Under the pieces are notes generated by a model. The model was not told the DNA's origin. It worked only from the letters and a program-made list of their open reading frames with translations, and ran no database searches. Positions 34,205-45,477 of a stretch of DNA of 64,000 nucleotides are shown here, in pieces. Positions within the stretch are counted from its first letter, which is position 1; each line of letters opens with the position of its first letter. Source of the DNA: Sipunculus nudus (Eukaryota > Annelida > Sipuncula > Golfingiida > Sipunculidae); NCBI GenBank assembly GCA_026874595.1, contig CM049322.1, forward strand, positions 34,749,840 to 34,813,839. Direction: 5' to 3'. Position numbers and translations under genes: made by a program.

Positions 34205-34736
34205 CATAGATGTAGTCGTGCCAGCAACATCCGAGTCCGAGTGCAAGTCCGAGTCCTGGACACTCTGAGCGAGTCAAAGTCCGAGTACTTATGCTTTGAG
34301 ACCTAATACACCTTCTTCGAGTCCGAGCCATTTGAAACTGCGAGTCCGAGTCTGATACAAATCGTCTTATTAAAGTAAATTAAAAAAATAAATATTTGAG
34401 ATGATCACGCAAATTTTATGTCAGTTTACAAGTGCCCGTTACTTAAAGGTTTAAGTACGTTTAGCCCATCACCTTGGGATGTATACTAGCTGTATAGTCC
34501 TAACTTTTATAATATTCTAATAGTAATTTACTCAGGTGCACACTACTTATGTAATTTGTGACAGAGATTTCTGTTCTGCTGGACATTAGAAGGACTTAGC
34601 CTAATTTCTCGAGTCTTTAACCCCGAATCAGAGGACAAGTCCGAGTCGAGGACCCTGGAGTCCAAATCAGTGTCCATAAAAAGTTGACTGGAGTCGGGAC
34701 TCGTGTACAAGTCCGAACTCGAGCCCTACATCATTG
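34205..34736. mobile_element. hAT-like non-autonomous element, copy 2
   Basis: Related to 17464-17944 by the same layout. The left end has the form CATAGATGTAGT, GAGTCCGAG-type motifs cluster at both sides, and a CTGGACA..AAGGACTTAGCCT / TTTCTCGAGTC block occurs inside. The right end is CCTACATCATTG. Its termini are more eroded than in copy 1. Only TTGTG is shared by the immediate flanks, so the target duplication is uncertain. Confidence 0.65.
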
Positions 34737-35570
34737 TGCGTATGTCTGTTTCTCCGTTTCTTCGAGGATATATGAAGAAAAGGAAGAAGGAAAAATTTAT
34801 TCAGATAATAGTTCATCTGGATGTTGACTTGTTTTTTCAGAAATTTGATTCGTGGTCTTTTGAACTAAACCAAAATTTTTTTTTTCAGGTGGCCTGTGAC
34901 TGGTATATTAATTTTTTATTTTAAATATAAAAGTTTAGATTTGATAATTATATACTTTCTAACGTATGTTTTATGTTTTATTTTCCTGGATACTTTCCAA
35001 ATAATAACGTCTCTGATTGCGCGTCATTTCCTCTTTCTTAAACGATGTCAGTTAAGAAAGTTGCATCAGGCTATCCACTTGATTTACGTCTGAACGAATA
35101 GTGAATCTCTTACTTTGTCTACTTTCTTCAACAAAAAGCACAATTGTTATTTACAGCAACATCGGGGGAGAACTGAATTTCCCATTGATTAAATGTCAGC
35201 TACTGTTAGGCAACTGAGAAGAATTCGTATTCCTCACTATCAAGTCGCTGCGATTTTTTTTCGCCGGGAGAATTTAGACTAAATCTGGATCAACGGTTAC
35301 CTAGAAAGCTTAGTTGTATTTTTATCTCAGCCACATTCGGAAATACGACATCTGCATACAAATTTCAACAATAGATTGACGGGAAGTTCAGCGCTTGCCC
35401 TGTCCACACGCATACGAGGTACGTTTTGACATGGTACACAATAAATCTCTCTTCTGGGCGTCCATCTTGCCTTTTTTTTCAGCAAACCCTTCTCAGCAAT
35501 GATTCCCTTTGATCTTCCTAATGCGCTGACAGAAGACCACCAGAGAAGGAAGCTGGCTAGCGCGGGCTGT
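34737..35570. other. Unassigned sequence
   Basis: Short plus frames (34703-34924, 34896-35093) are Phe/Tyr-rich translations of T-rich sequence. Nothing else is supported. Confidence 0.45.
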
Positions 35571-35574
35571 CAGC

Positions 35575-35750
35575 CAAGCATTGTCCAATAAACTGGAGCT
35601 GAAAGCTTCTAGCAGGCTCCGTGTGACATTAATGAAAGGAATAAGAAGAAACAAGGGAGTGGTTTTGCTGGAACCTGAGAGACCAGTTTAATCTGTGTTA
35701 TATACTCGCCTCTAATTGACAAACGGGCTTTGGCTTATAGTGACTTGTAA
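35575..35750 (+). repeat. Diverged paired sequence, copy 1
   Basis: Collinear short blocks are shared with 36795-36950: CAAGCATT, GTGACATTAATGAAA, AATAAGAAGAAAC, GAGAGACCAGT, ATTGACAAAC and TTGGCTTATAG. The order and approximate spacing are preserved although most bases differ. Either an ancient local duplication of a constrained non-coding element or two copies of an old repeat. Confidence 0.4.
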
Positions 35751-35957
35751 AGAGTACTTTAATGGCTTAGACTGTCAGAGGTATGCAAGGATGTTGAACA
35801 GAAAGTGCCTGGTTATTTAGTCCGGATAATAGGAATATTGTATTAATGCTTTCTGTCATATTGGCTAGTTTAATAAGTTTTAATCCAAAGCTATTTCTAC
35901 TGCCATTGGACTTTCTAGAAACTGCAATTAAATTCATAATGACCTTTGAAATGTAAG

Positions 35958-35960
35958 TAT

Positions 35961-35997
<37 letters not shown>
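35958..35997. repeat. (GA)n microsatellite
   Basis: A GA tract of about 38 bases ending in CAGACCGAGG. Confidence 0.95.
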
Positions 35998-36002
<5 letters not shown>

Positions 36003-36794
36003 CGAGGAGGGATTTTTTTTATCAGGCTATTAGGCATTATTGGCATGGCTTACGACCCTGACAAAATATGTTTCTGTTGGCATTTAGTCTCCCATATTAT
36101 TCCCTTCAGAATCTTTTTCTCGCAGTGACTGCATAGAATGCCGAGATTTGTTGAAGATTATCTTGCAAAAATGTCTTCTCCTTTACTGACAGGTACTATG
36201 CTACCTGCGTCAGCAATGACGGCTTACATTGTCAAGATATTTCGAAATTTTCTGAGCTTATTTGAATGGTAAGACCACATGCGTTTTGACGATTCTATTC
36301 GTTATTTGTGTCCTGCTGCTAATTTATCCAACGATTATTATCTTAATTTCACAATTTTTTAACTTTATTGATCAAGACATAATACAAACATTGTACAGAT
36401 AATCACAATACTTACGAGCAAACATTTACTTTATGTCATTGATAAAAGATAAATCATATTTTTTTACACTAAGGACAAAGAGAGCGGGTTTCGTATGTTT
36501 AAATAGGGAGTTGTATGCACCTTATTTTAATTGGTCTGATTGCAAATCTTCGCTCTCTGTGCACCCTAGTGTTCAAACGCAGTAAATTCTGCTATAAAAA
36601 GCAGGGGTTATGCAGGAGAAGATCTGGGACGACTGTAGTGCATAACTGCTGCGTAAGGAACGTTAAACAGCTAAGCGACATATTGTTTTGTAAGCTTTTC
36701 ATGCTACTATAAATGACAACCATTGTCATTTAGTTCTTTGAAGAATGGAAAAAAGCAATGCCACAAATAGAATTTAGCCGAGCCAGCCTTTCGT
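35998..36794. other. Unassigned sequence
   Basis: No gene or clear repeat noted. The plus frame at 36515-36712 is not supported. Confidence 0.45.
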
Positions 36795-36950
36795 CAAGCA
36801 TTCTCTTATATACGGCAGTCGATATGTTTTTTTCACGATCCTTGTGATGTTAATGAAACAAATAACAGGAAACGTGGGTTTTTTTCCGATGAGTCTGTGA
36901 GACCAGTCCATTTCTGCTATTTGACAAGCTGTATTCCGACTTATAGGGGT
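36795..36950 (+). repeat. Diverged paired sequence, copy 2
   Basis: Counterpart of 35575-35750, carrying CAAGCATT, GTGATGTTAATGAAA, AATAACAGGAAAC, GTGAGACCAGT, TTTGACAAGC and CGACTTATAG in the same order. Confidence 0.4.
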
Positions 36951-39840
36951 TTCAAAAGGGAAGTATAATGTCAGGGCTGCAGAGAAAACATCCTTTTTTG
37001 TATCTTGTCTTTCATTTTCACGCTTTTTTATTAGTCATCATATTCTTTTACTAATTTAATAATGTTTGGATATAAAATATGTTCCTCTGGGCTCTTAAGG
37101 CCAGTACTGTATGATGGATACTCGGTAAAATTCTTCGGAGAGTCATTCAGGCGTTTTTTGCCCGAAAATACTATCAAAAAAGCTGTCGTATACCCTGGTC
37201 GAGCGCAAATATTTCATTTGTGTAGACTTACAGGAATTCTTAGTAATCTCAGACCCTAAGCATGGAAGGATTTCCCTAAAGATGGTCCAACGTTAAACCC
37301 TTGACAATAAACCCTTTTCTGCCACAGTCCTATGTCAATATGGTAAAGACTTCATATGTTTTGACTTCGACCGTCTTGACATATTTTCCTGTGACAATCG
37401 TACAACACATACCAAACGTGTGATGGCTACGGATTTCAAATCCCACTCTCTCAAACTAACATATTTTCCTTCTGTCGTATCCCAGTTGTACGACAAACAA
37501 AATCACAGGTTCAATTTAACAGAGCCGCTCTTAGAATCTAGAGAATGTTATAAAGGACTTACAGTCACAAGTTCAACCTCGCGGCAGTCACAAGTTCACC
37601 GCCCTTGAATTATTACACGAGCACGCTCAATAACATTCTTTTTTATATTTTTGTCATCAGTCGGAAGAGATGCAGCACGAACTCCGGCAACGTGCTTAAA
37701 GATTCCTTCCTTTGGTAATAACGTATTAGCGATAATGATATTTATGAACCTTATTATTTTGTGACATGAGTCACGCAGATCCACATCGTTCCATTTGCTG
37801 TCTGAGGCGATTTCCACTTTTTGATGCATGGGCCTCATGAAATTGTTGAGAACATTAACTAAGCTCAACCCAGGAACTTAATAAGTTTTTAATATTTCCA
37901 ATTTTCCTCACATTGATTCAGTCGATTCAGTGATATTAAAGGAAAAATATTTTCGGTTAAATAGTCTTACCATCATTTGTATTGGGATAAAAATACTAAA
38001 TTTGGAATTTATGCTTAAATATCGAATCAGTTAATGATAAGATGCTTGGCAATTCAATACTTTAGAGGACATTATTGAAACAGGCACTATATTCTCTCGA
38101 TTATCATTTTTACTCAGGGAAGCAGGGAATTCGGCAGGGAACAAGCAGGGAACTTTGACATTTATTTGTTTTGGGAAAGGGCTTTCATTAGATATCATGT
38201 GTCAGAATGATGGATCGTCCATCTGTTTGTTTATTTTTGTTGTTTTTTTAGGGTTAAAGGAAAAATGTCCTTGGTCCAGGCAATTCAAAATGAAAGATTC
38301 CGGGTTTACATCCTGCTAGAAACAGGCATGGGTACTCTCTACAAATCTAATAATAAGAAACAAGAACTAAGTGACCTATAGGTCAGATTCATAACTATAC
38401 AATCTAAGTAAGTCATTTGATTCAGATTTTATGACAAGGATTCAGAATTCTCCCAGACGGATTTCAGATAATTTTTGTAGCTCACGTTGGAGCTTTACCC
38501 AGGGCCCAGCATCGCCAACGCTTAAACGTGTCTAAATTTTCCTCAGCAAACCTGGTGTGATTCTCCCCATATCGGAATAAGCATATGTTGTACCAAGCTG
38601 GCCCGCAAAACGAAATGTGTCTATCATTTACGTTTTGACAATTTTGTTGGTTTAAGTTGCCTGCTATGGTGTCATTTAACTAAATAATGAAAGAATGCGA
38701 GTCTTAGTCAAATATGCAACATTTGAAATAAAATGACAAAGTCAGTGTCGCATCCAAATAAAGCTGATCTGTGTACTTATCGAAATCATCTAGACCAGGA
38801 CCCTATTGAAAAACAGCTTTTGCTGAATAGGCTATCCTGGTTAAATATGTATTATAAATAAATAAATAAATAAATCTGATGAGTAGACGGACTCAAATAA
38901 TTATTTATTCAAAAGCAGATCACGGGAACTGGAATTCTGGGATATGTCACAGTGGGCAATATAAATCTGGTCTATGGTGCACTAATAAATGGATCAAAGG
39001 GAGAAACAGCTTTATATGTCGGAGGAACATAACGAATTCATGGGTACAAACTAAAATACGTTAAATGGTACCCTTTGTAGCCGAAGCGCAAGGGACAATT
39101 TTGTTATTTGAGTAAGTACTTGTTAATAAGAATATCTTTCTTTAATACAGAGAACAAAGGGATGAAAGGAACGCCACTTCGTGTTTCTTTTGAAAAACTG
39201 GTTCTCTGTCTGACAATCAATGTTCCTGAGTTTTTTTTTTTCTTTCTTTTTCTCTTCCTCTATTGTGAGTCTGTCTCGTTCGGTACATCCTTTTTTTGTC
39301 AGATCCCATCAGTTGCTGAGGTAAATACGGGACTCAATTTAACTATTTAGTCATTTTCTTTTCGCGATTGTAAACAGACGTGTCGCTGCACTATCACCTT
39401 GCATTTACATCTCAAACAATTCTGGAAACAGTTGTATCACGTAAAATATCCTCGGAAGCATGTGCATAAATTTCTGTTTATATTTACAACACCGCATCAC
39501 GGGTATTACACCGCAAAAACGATCCACAGGTTTATCAATATATAACATATGTGTCATGGACAAATACCTTCTGTTGGTTTTATTTGACATGGATATTGAC
39601 GATGCCTATTTGCTCCATTTACAACATTTTTGTACTTTACTCTCCTCAGCTTTACGGCGTAAAAGCGTGCTGTGTCAATAAATGTTGGCAGGAGGTTTTT
39701 TCTTGACATTCATTGATAGACTTTCTGTGTGGAGAATGTGACATATAGTCAACAAGGACATTATACCCGGAAGAAAATGAAGGGCAAACGGCTCCGCCAA
39801 GCATTGCTCCCATCAAGATTTCATCAGCTGAACTCTGTTT
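36951..39840. other. Mostly unassigned sequence
   Basis: Apart from the weak candidate at 37596-37868 and an (AAAT)n tract at about 38856-38875, no gene or repeat is supported. A triple GCAGGGAA motif lies near 38120-38155. A long T run makes the frame at 39108-39350 Phe-rich. Confidence 0.45.
37596..37868 (-). other. Weak candidate coding segment (minus strand)
   Basis: An open minus-strand segment of about 90 codons with protein-like composition (mixed Lys, Asp, Asn, Arg, Val, Ile) that is not driven by a simple repeat. It begins after an in-frame stop with no ATG at its start, so it could only be an exon or a remnant. I see no strong splice acceptor upstream, and it matches no family I recognise. 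It ends just before two copies of CAGTCACAAGTTCA (37562 and 37586). Confidence 0.15.
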
Positions 39841-40915
39841 CTATACTTTTAATGGTTTCCCACTTACAATAAATAATTTAAAGTCCCTACAAAACACATT
39901 ATTTCTTACTTTGAATGGTTTCCCACCTTAAATACAATACCTAGTGACTAGAAAACCTATAAAAAGTTCCCAAGGACTTGTAAAGATGGGTCTAGGCAAT
40001 TTTATCTAAAACCCTTAAAAGGTTGCGACGGCTGAAAAAGCTGGACGGGGGGACCCCCTGGACCACAACAACCCCCCCTTATATATGTAGGTATGTATAT
40101 ACTTAAAAAACATGAAAAAAAAAAAAAAATCTTATACGTGTTGGAGTCTTTCTCTAACTTTGAAACTTAGCTTCGGCGGAAGCTTCCTAGAGCCCATCCC
40201 GTCGATAACGATCGAAAAAGAGTCGGTGCGTGATGAAAGCAAAGGTCATTTAGGTTCCTCTCCCTCGTCGCCATTATTAAAATCATCCGTACTAGGAGCA
40301 TCAAACGGGTCTTGATCGGTGCCTTATTAAATATTCACCGCAGCTCAAACTAAAATAGTTTTTAAAATCGTTTGATGACGTTTGTCGTAAAAGGCTAACT
40401 GTAATATCCTGTAGTTCCTTATTTGCTTCACATAAACCGCAAATAGGGGCACATAACCGCGACCGGTAAGACAGACCTATTTATATGAGTAATAAAACCC
40501 TGTGTAAACTTGGATTAAAATCTCCGTCCTGCGAGGTCCGGATATCACGCTGGCACCGCAGCCAGGCCTTACGGACGATTATGTTAACATTATCCATAAT
40601 CCCCTTCGTCAATATCTCGCTGTAAGTATAAACCAGAGAGTTTGGGTTTACAACGATTAGGTCTTGATCTGTCTCCCCGGAGTGATTGAAAGATGAGTTT
40701 CATTTCATACGGATCTATTGGTGATGTCCGGCGCCGGGATCAACCGGTACATCGTAAATACGGGAATCTAGTTTTAGTGACCGCTGTCTTATATTACTAG
40801 GTATGGAATCCTCGGCTGATTGCTTATTTTTCCCTCAGTTGTCTTAAAACAGAAATCATTTTAGGTGGCGGATATCAGATATCAGAAGGAGGGGGTCAAA
40901 TCAAAAGGCCTGAAA
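39841..40915. other. Unassigned; small duplication and a mixed-composition stretch
   Basis: AATGGTTTCCCAC occurs at 39851 and 39914, a short local duplication. About 40500-40760 is repeat-free and balanced, with an Otx-like CATAATCCCC near 40597. It has no supportable exon. Confidence 0.35.
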
Positions 40916-40919
40916 GTGG

Positions 40920-41075
40920 CTGAGAGAGAAAGAGAGAGAGAGAGATAGCATGAGATAGAGACAGGGCAGAGAGAAAGAGACAAAGATACAGAGAGAGACA
41001 GAGAGAGAAAGAAAGAGAGACAGACAGGAGAGATAGAGAGAGAGTGTGTGTGTGTGTGTTTGTGTGTGTTTGTGA
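40920..41075. repeat. Purine (GA)n tract and (GT)n tract
   Basis: An imperfect GAGA/CAGAGA tract of about 120 bases is followed directly by a GT tract to about 41072. It is the source of Ser-Leu-rich minus frames. Confidence 0.92.
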
Positions 41076-41229
41076 ATTATCCAGCGAGCGAAAACAGCAG
41101 TTCAGTTCAGACATTAGAGCGATTCTCCTACATTTTAATTTCAATCGAATCGGTCATTAACCTTCAGAACGGGTTGCATGGCTTCCTTACATATTATAAT
41201 GACAATCGGGAAAACTTAAAGAGCGTGTA

Positions 41230-41231
<2 letters not shown>

Positions 41232-41293
<62 letters not shown>
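41232..41293. repeat. (AT)n microsatellite
   Basis: A pure AT tract of about 60 bases. Confidence 0.95.
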
Positions 41294-41297
<4 letters not shown>

Positions 41298-42190
41298 TAA
41301 AAGTTTCCATATTTGAAACGTTACAGATCTAAATGCAAAATTTCCCCCTACATCACCTTGCTCGGAGTGGCATGGATCAGTTTATACCCGTTAAGGCCAC
41401 CATGGCAACTCAAATGTCACTGTGTTGCTAGGCTGAAACTGGGTGCTGGACATTTGGTCAATTGACATTTTGTCTTAATATTCTTAAAAGGAATGATTGA
41501 TTTTTATTTGGCTGATTTTTTTTTTAAGTGAGCCATTCACTTATCCTTTCTTTATATCTTGTGTGATATCTGGTTAACTCTCACTACACATTAAAAAAAA
41601 TAAAGATAATTCCTTATCAGAAACGTTCTTGGTACGCCTCTGTAGCGGATGTTTTAGATTGTTTGCCTATAAGCTACTAATAATCAAAGAAATGTTGACA
41701 AACGGAAAACCAATTAAACTTAGGATGGTTGGACACATATGTGTAGAATATTAAAGGTCAAAAGTTGTAAAACGCCCTTTGAAAATTTCTCGTTCGTGTG
41801 ACTTGCCACTAGATATCCTTGTTAAAAGAATTTGGATTGTTTTGACGGGTACCCCATATGTAATAAACACGTGGATATAAACAAAAAAAAGAGCTTGTGA
41901 ACTGTGGGATCGGCGTTTTCTGGCATATTTTTACGGAAAGGTTCAAGGGAGGATTGTTAGTTAATAGAAACAATATATTTAAGGGAAAAAATAATGTATA
42001 TGAATATGTACACAATAAAAAGGGACAGTATAATGTTTGCAAAAATGTATCACATTAAACCAAGCTTAAATCCATGGAACAAATCAAAACTGACAAATCA
42101 ATAACAGTCAGAATAAATATATAAGCTCATTATGCCACGTATAAATTAAAAGACAAAAGAGTAAAAGTGTAATGTCATCAAAGTATAGTC
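41294..42190. other. Unassigned sequence
   Basis: No gene is seen. An RFX-like half site ACCATGGCAAC and GTGTTGCTAGG lie at about 41399-41435. Confidence 0.45.
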
Positions 42191-42748
42191 TGTTAATGTT
42201 GTTATAAGCGTCTATTTCGTTGTGCGCTGTTGACATTCTGATTCGTGCTGGGCTCAAGCCCTGGGCGAGTACTAAGCTACAGCGCTCGGTTTAATCCGTA
42301 CTGGTTTAACTCTCGCTGTCGTGTTTGTCTCGAATGTTCACATCTGTGCACGTGTATTGTTCTTTTCGATTGTTCGTGTAAGGGAATTTTCCAGAGTTTT
42401 CGGATGAAAGGTTATCAATAGGGGCTGTGTTTTAGAGCCAGGAGTAGAGGAGAAAAATATTCCAGAGTCAGGTGTGGACCTTTTCCGATTACTGTGACAG
42501 TAGTGGTATCCAGGTTTTGTACACTTTGTTTATTATACTGTGTAATTGTATTCATTTAGTGTATTGTAATGTTAAGGTTGTTTTAAGAATAAATTATATT
42601 TATCAGTTAAAAAAAACGCTGACTTCTTTATTCATTCCCCTAGACATTTCACGCTGCCTAGTGTTACAGAATCTGATTTTTTTTATCTCCATAACAAAAT
42701 TTAGGCTTGTCACGACTACGTGATCTGTTGATATTAGGTTCCGTAACA
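42191..42748 (+). mobile_element. Possible solo LTR (low confidence)
   Basis: The block starts TGTTAATG and ends CCGTAACA, giving TG...CA ends with a short TGTTA/TAACA inverted repeat. A polyadenylation-type AATAAA lies at 42588-42593, downstream of a T-rich stretch. The flanking 5-mers (TAGTC and ATGTC) agree at only three positions. No internal retrotransposon region or second LTR is present. It may simply be AT-rich unique sequence. The plus frame at 42472-42723 is not supported. Confidence 0.18.
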
Positions 42749-43109
42749 ATGTCTCGTCTTCATCGTTCAATGACAAAAAAATATATTCACAATTTCTATG
42801 AAGAGGCTTAGAATTTAATGGTGGCCTTGAAATTTCTCCAGCATTTGGCTTTTAAAATGTGGAACGTGCAATACTGTATCATACTAATTTGATTTAATGT
42901 TGGTTACATTAAGACGAGAGCCTTACAAAAGGGGCGTTGCGTCTATCTTTTAATTAAAAATGGCTCAATGTTCACTCACTGCTTGATCACATTCCTATCA
43001 TTATAAAAATTTTTCCACTACAGATGTCACTGCTAAAAAGTTCTAACTTCAATCACACCAGGCAATAATTCTAACTGGTTAGGACTTCATTCATTCATTG
43101 GATGGTAGA

Positions 43110-43400
43110 GACATGTGACGTCAGCGAACCTGAAGCAAAATTACCATAGGGAAACTCGATCGTGACATGAATGAGGGGATGGCAATATGGCGAGGTGGCG
43201 GAAATCGGGGCAGTCTCGGCTTTCAAGTGTCTCAAACATCTAATTGGCTGACATCAGCCAATCAACAGCCCGAGAAAAAGAAATCACGGAAAAACAGGAA
43301 GGTGGGCTTGCGCAGACTAGAGCACGCAATTTTCGGAGACCTGCAAATTAGAATCTCTCAGGATTTAGTTGTTTTCTTCAAGCATAGGTCACGTGACTAG
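43110..43400. promoter_or_regulatory. Promoter-like block: CRE, CCAAT palindrome, E-box
   Basis: TGACGTCA lies at 43116-43123. A YY1-like CAATATGGCGAGGTGGCGG lies near 43183-43201. An inverted pair of CCAAT boxes (ATTGGCTGA CA TCAGCCAAT) lies at 43243-43262. A palindromic E-box GTCACGTGAC lies at 43388-43397. The interval is richer in CpG than its flanks. These are typical proximal-promoter elements of metazoan housekeeping genes, and either direction is possible. The frame at 43167-43400 (77 codons) is not recognised. Confidence 0.3.
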
Positions 43401-44108
43401 ATACTCTGACCCTCCCATACCCAAGTTTTACTTATTAACTTCCGAGCAAAAACAAGGTTTGGTTAGAGTACGCGTCAATGTTCAGAAAATACGTTACTTT
43501 TCAGGAAATAAAAATAAGCAAATTAAAGCAAATAAGCTTGGCAGGCGGGGAATTTTAATTTTTTATCTTGTTTATAAGGAGAACAGTTTTTTTCAGTTAT
43601 TATTATTTTAACTAGTTTGTAACAATATTAGGAGATTCATGTTAAAGATATACTTTAAATAAACTAACTTATAACACGTTTTACACTGGGAATGCTAAAG
43701 GCGACTTCGACTGGGTTAATCCCGGACGAGTTTTCCATAGACCAAGTTCCCCCGCTGGCGGTAGTTTTGACAAGATTTATTTCCGTGGTATGGTCTCAGA
43801 AAGTTGGGTGACACCGTTAGGCTGCCACCATCAGTTAAAATATAGATATAGCAATATTCCTGTTTTCTTTTATTTGTATCTATGCACCGTTTCAATGTAG
43901 TGATACACGACACATGAACTGGAAGTTGATAATAACACCGGAAACCTCAGCTGTAAAGAAGGCCCTCAAAGAGAAGGACAAAAAAATGAACACAAGGATT
44001 TGGTAACTCGTGTCCGGTCCACAAGGTGGCGACGTGTCAACTTCTTCAACAACAAGGGTTTCCAGCTTCAGGATAAAGTTGGTCCTTTTCCAGAACCATA
44101 ATCCATAT
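43401..44108. other. Unassigned sequence
   Basis: No gene or repeat is supported. Confidence 0.45.
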
Positions 44109-44283
44109 CAAGGAGGTTATGTTGTTACCTGTGTCTGTGTGCATGTTAGCAGGATTATGTAAAAGAACTAGGGCTAGGATATAGGTTATAGAATACTCAA
44201 TTACCTTTTAATACGTAACTTGATAAAGAACGGATCCAATAATATTATCTAATCTTGGCGGAGGTGTGCGCTCTGTTGAGTGC
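44109..44283 (+). mobile_element. Dispersed repeat family R1, copy 4 (internally deleted)
   Basis: The left end CAAGGAGGTTATGTTG and a GTGTCTGTGTGCATG stretch match the 5' side of the family. The right end CTTGGCGGAGGTGTGCGCTC fits the 3' end of similar repeats I recall from fish and marine invertebrates. At 175 bp it is shorter than the other copies, so the centre seems deleted. GATCC remains in the middle. Confidence 0.6.
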
Positions 44284-45250
44284 AATCTCAGTGGTGATAA
44301 ATATCTGGTAAATCAAAAGAAATTTACTCAGTTTTAAAATTATATTTCCAAATAAGTTCAAGATATATAGATTTAGAACTTAATAAAAGTAGTGCGCTTG
44401 CATTTTGTATTTGCGATAATTTTGTATTTTTAAACTGAAACACTAATAGAAAGCTGGTGTACCTGGTTTAAATTTATCCTCTGATGCTTGTTTATGATTA
44501 TTCACATCGCCAAAAAAAAATTAAAAAAGGACAAACCTTGACGCGTGCTGGTTACAAATTATACAATTAAAGACTTCTCGAGAAGACACTTTTGTTTCAA
44601 ATTGTAGAGTTATATTTTGGTCGAAAACTCAAAAGCCGGCTTTAGGGATTTGTTAAACGCCCTTTGGAAGACCTATTCTAAAAAATACACACAAAAGAAA
44701 CCTGGGACGTCTTCCGTATGAAACTAGGTATATATTTTCCTTTTTCCCTGGTAAAATCAAGGATCCGCCCTTGCGTCAACTCATTATGAGACTGCATTGC
44801 TCCTAGGGGCAGAAAAGATGACCACACCGATGGTATCAAAATCCGCACGGGCTTGACGTTCAGCACTGAGATACCGCGTTTTAACCAAGGTTTAGCGTAT
44901 CCGCACTGGCTGTCCTTCGTGTCTGCACCCATAATGCACCGCTACGACGAGGGAATTAGATTAAAGTTCCCAGGCTGTCAATCTATTTATTCCACTGGTA
45001 GTTGATGCCTTATTTGAACCTAGAAGTTTCATTTCTTGAGATTTCAAGTAAACAACCTACACTGACCCATCGGCATCTATAGGGAATTGCAAAGCGATGA
45101 GTGATACTTTTGACCAATAAAGTCTAAGGGTTGACACGAAGGCATGGTTCAGTGCTTTCAGGAAATTATTTAGCTGGATTGTGCAGTCATATTTTTAAAA
45201 TAAACAACAGCGTTTCTTTATTTTTTTAATCGAAACGCATATTACAAGAG
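44284..45250. other. Unassigned sequence
   Basis: A minus frame at 44678-44932 (84 codons) has mixed composition but no motif I recognise. Confidence 0.4.
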
Positions 45251-45251
45251 G

Positions 45252-45477
45252 TTAATTACTTAATATAACATATTCTGAGACGTCCATAACTTGAGAGAGA
45301 ACGTCAGTTGGTTTACGTAAATATGTTACGCCACCGATTTTCTGGGAAAGCCATATTTGAAGTGTCCGTCTCTCTATAAGATCCGATACGTCCAGACCAA
45401 CAGGAAAAGGAACGCCAAATATGTTTGGTTTTGTTAACAAAACATACGGTTCCAATCTGAGTACTTTACAAAAAGGA
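45252..45477 (-). CDS. Candidate terminal exon (hypothetical), minus strand
   Basis: Read on the minus strand, a pyrimidine-rich tract (TTTTCTTCCTTTTTG) is followed by AAAG or CTCAG acceptor-like sites. About 70 open codons of protein-like composition then run to a stop at 45252. Recognisable stretches are VLLTKPNIFGVPFPVGLDV and GGVTYLRKPTDVLSQVMDV. I do not recognise the family. The first half (up to the ERR residues) is duplicated at 46518-46638, where it runs into unrelated sequence. A strong donor-like GTAGGTAAGT on the same strand lies near 47729-47738. There is no start codon context that I trust. It could equally be a chance frame. Confidence 0.25.

Noticed and set aside
37562-37603. 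Short direct repeat CAGTCACAAGTTCA as a site-specific attachment or operator pair
   Set aside because: Two 14-bp copies 24 bases apart in eukaryotic non-coding DNA have no supporting context.
42250-42300. tRNA-like sequence on the minus strand (GGGCTTGAGCCC context)
   Set aside because: No matching acceptor stem or anticodon arm; it is an isolated B-box-like palindrome.
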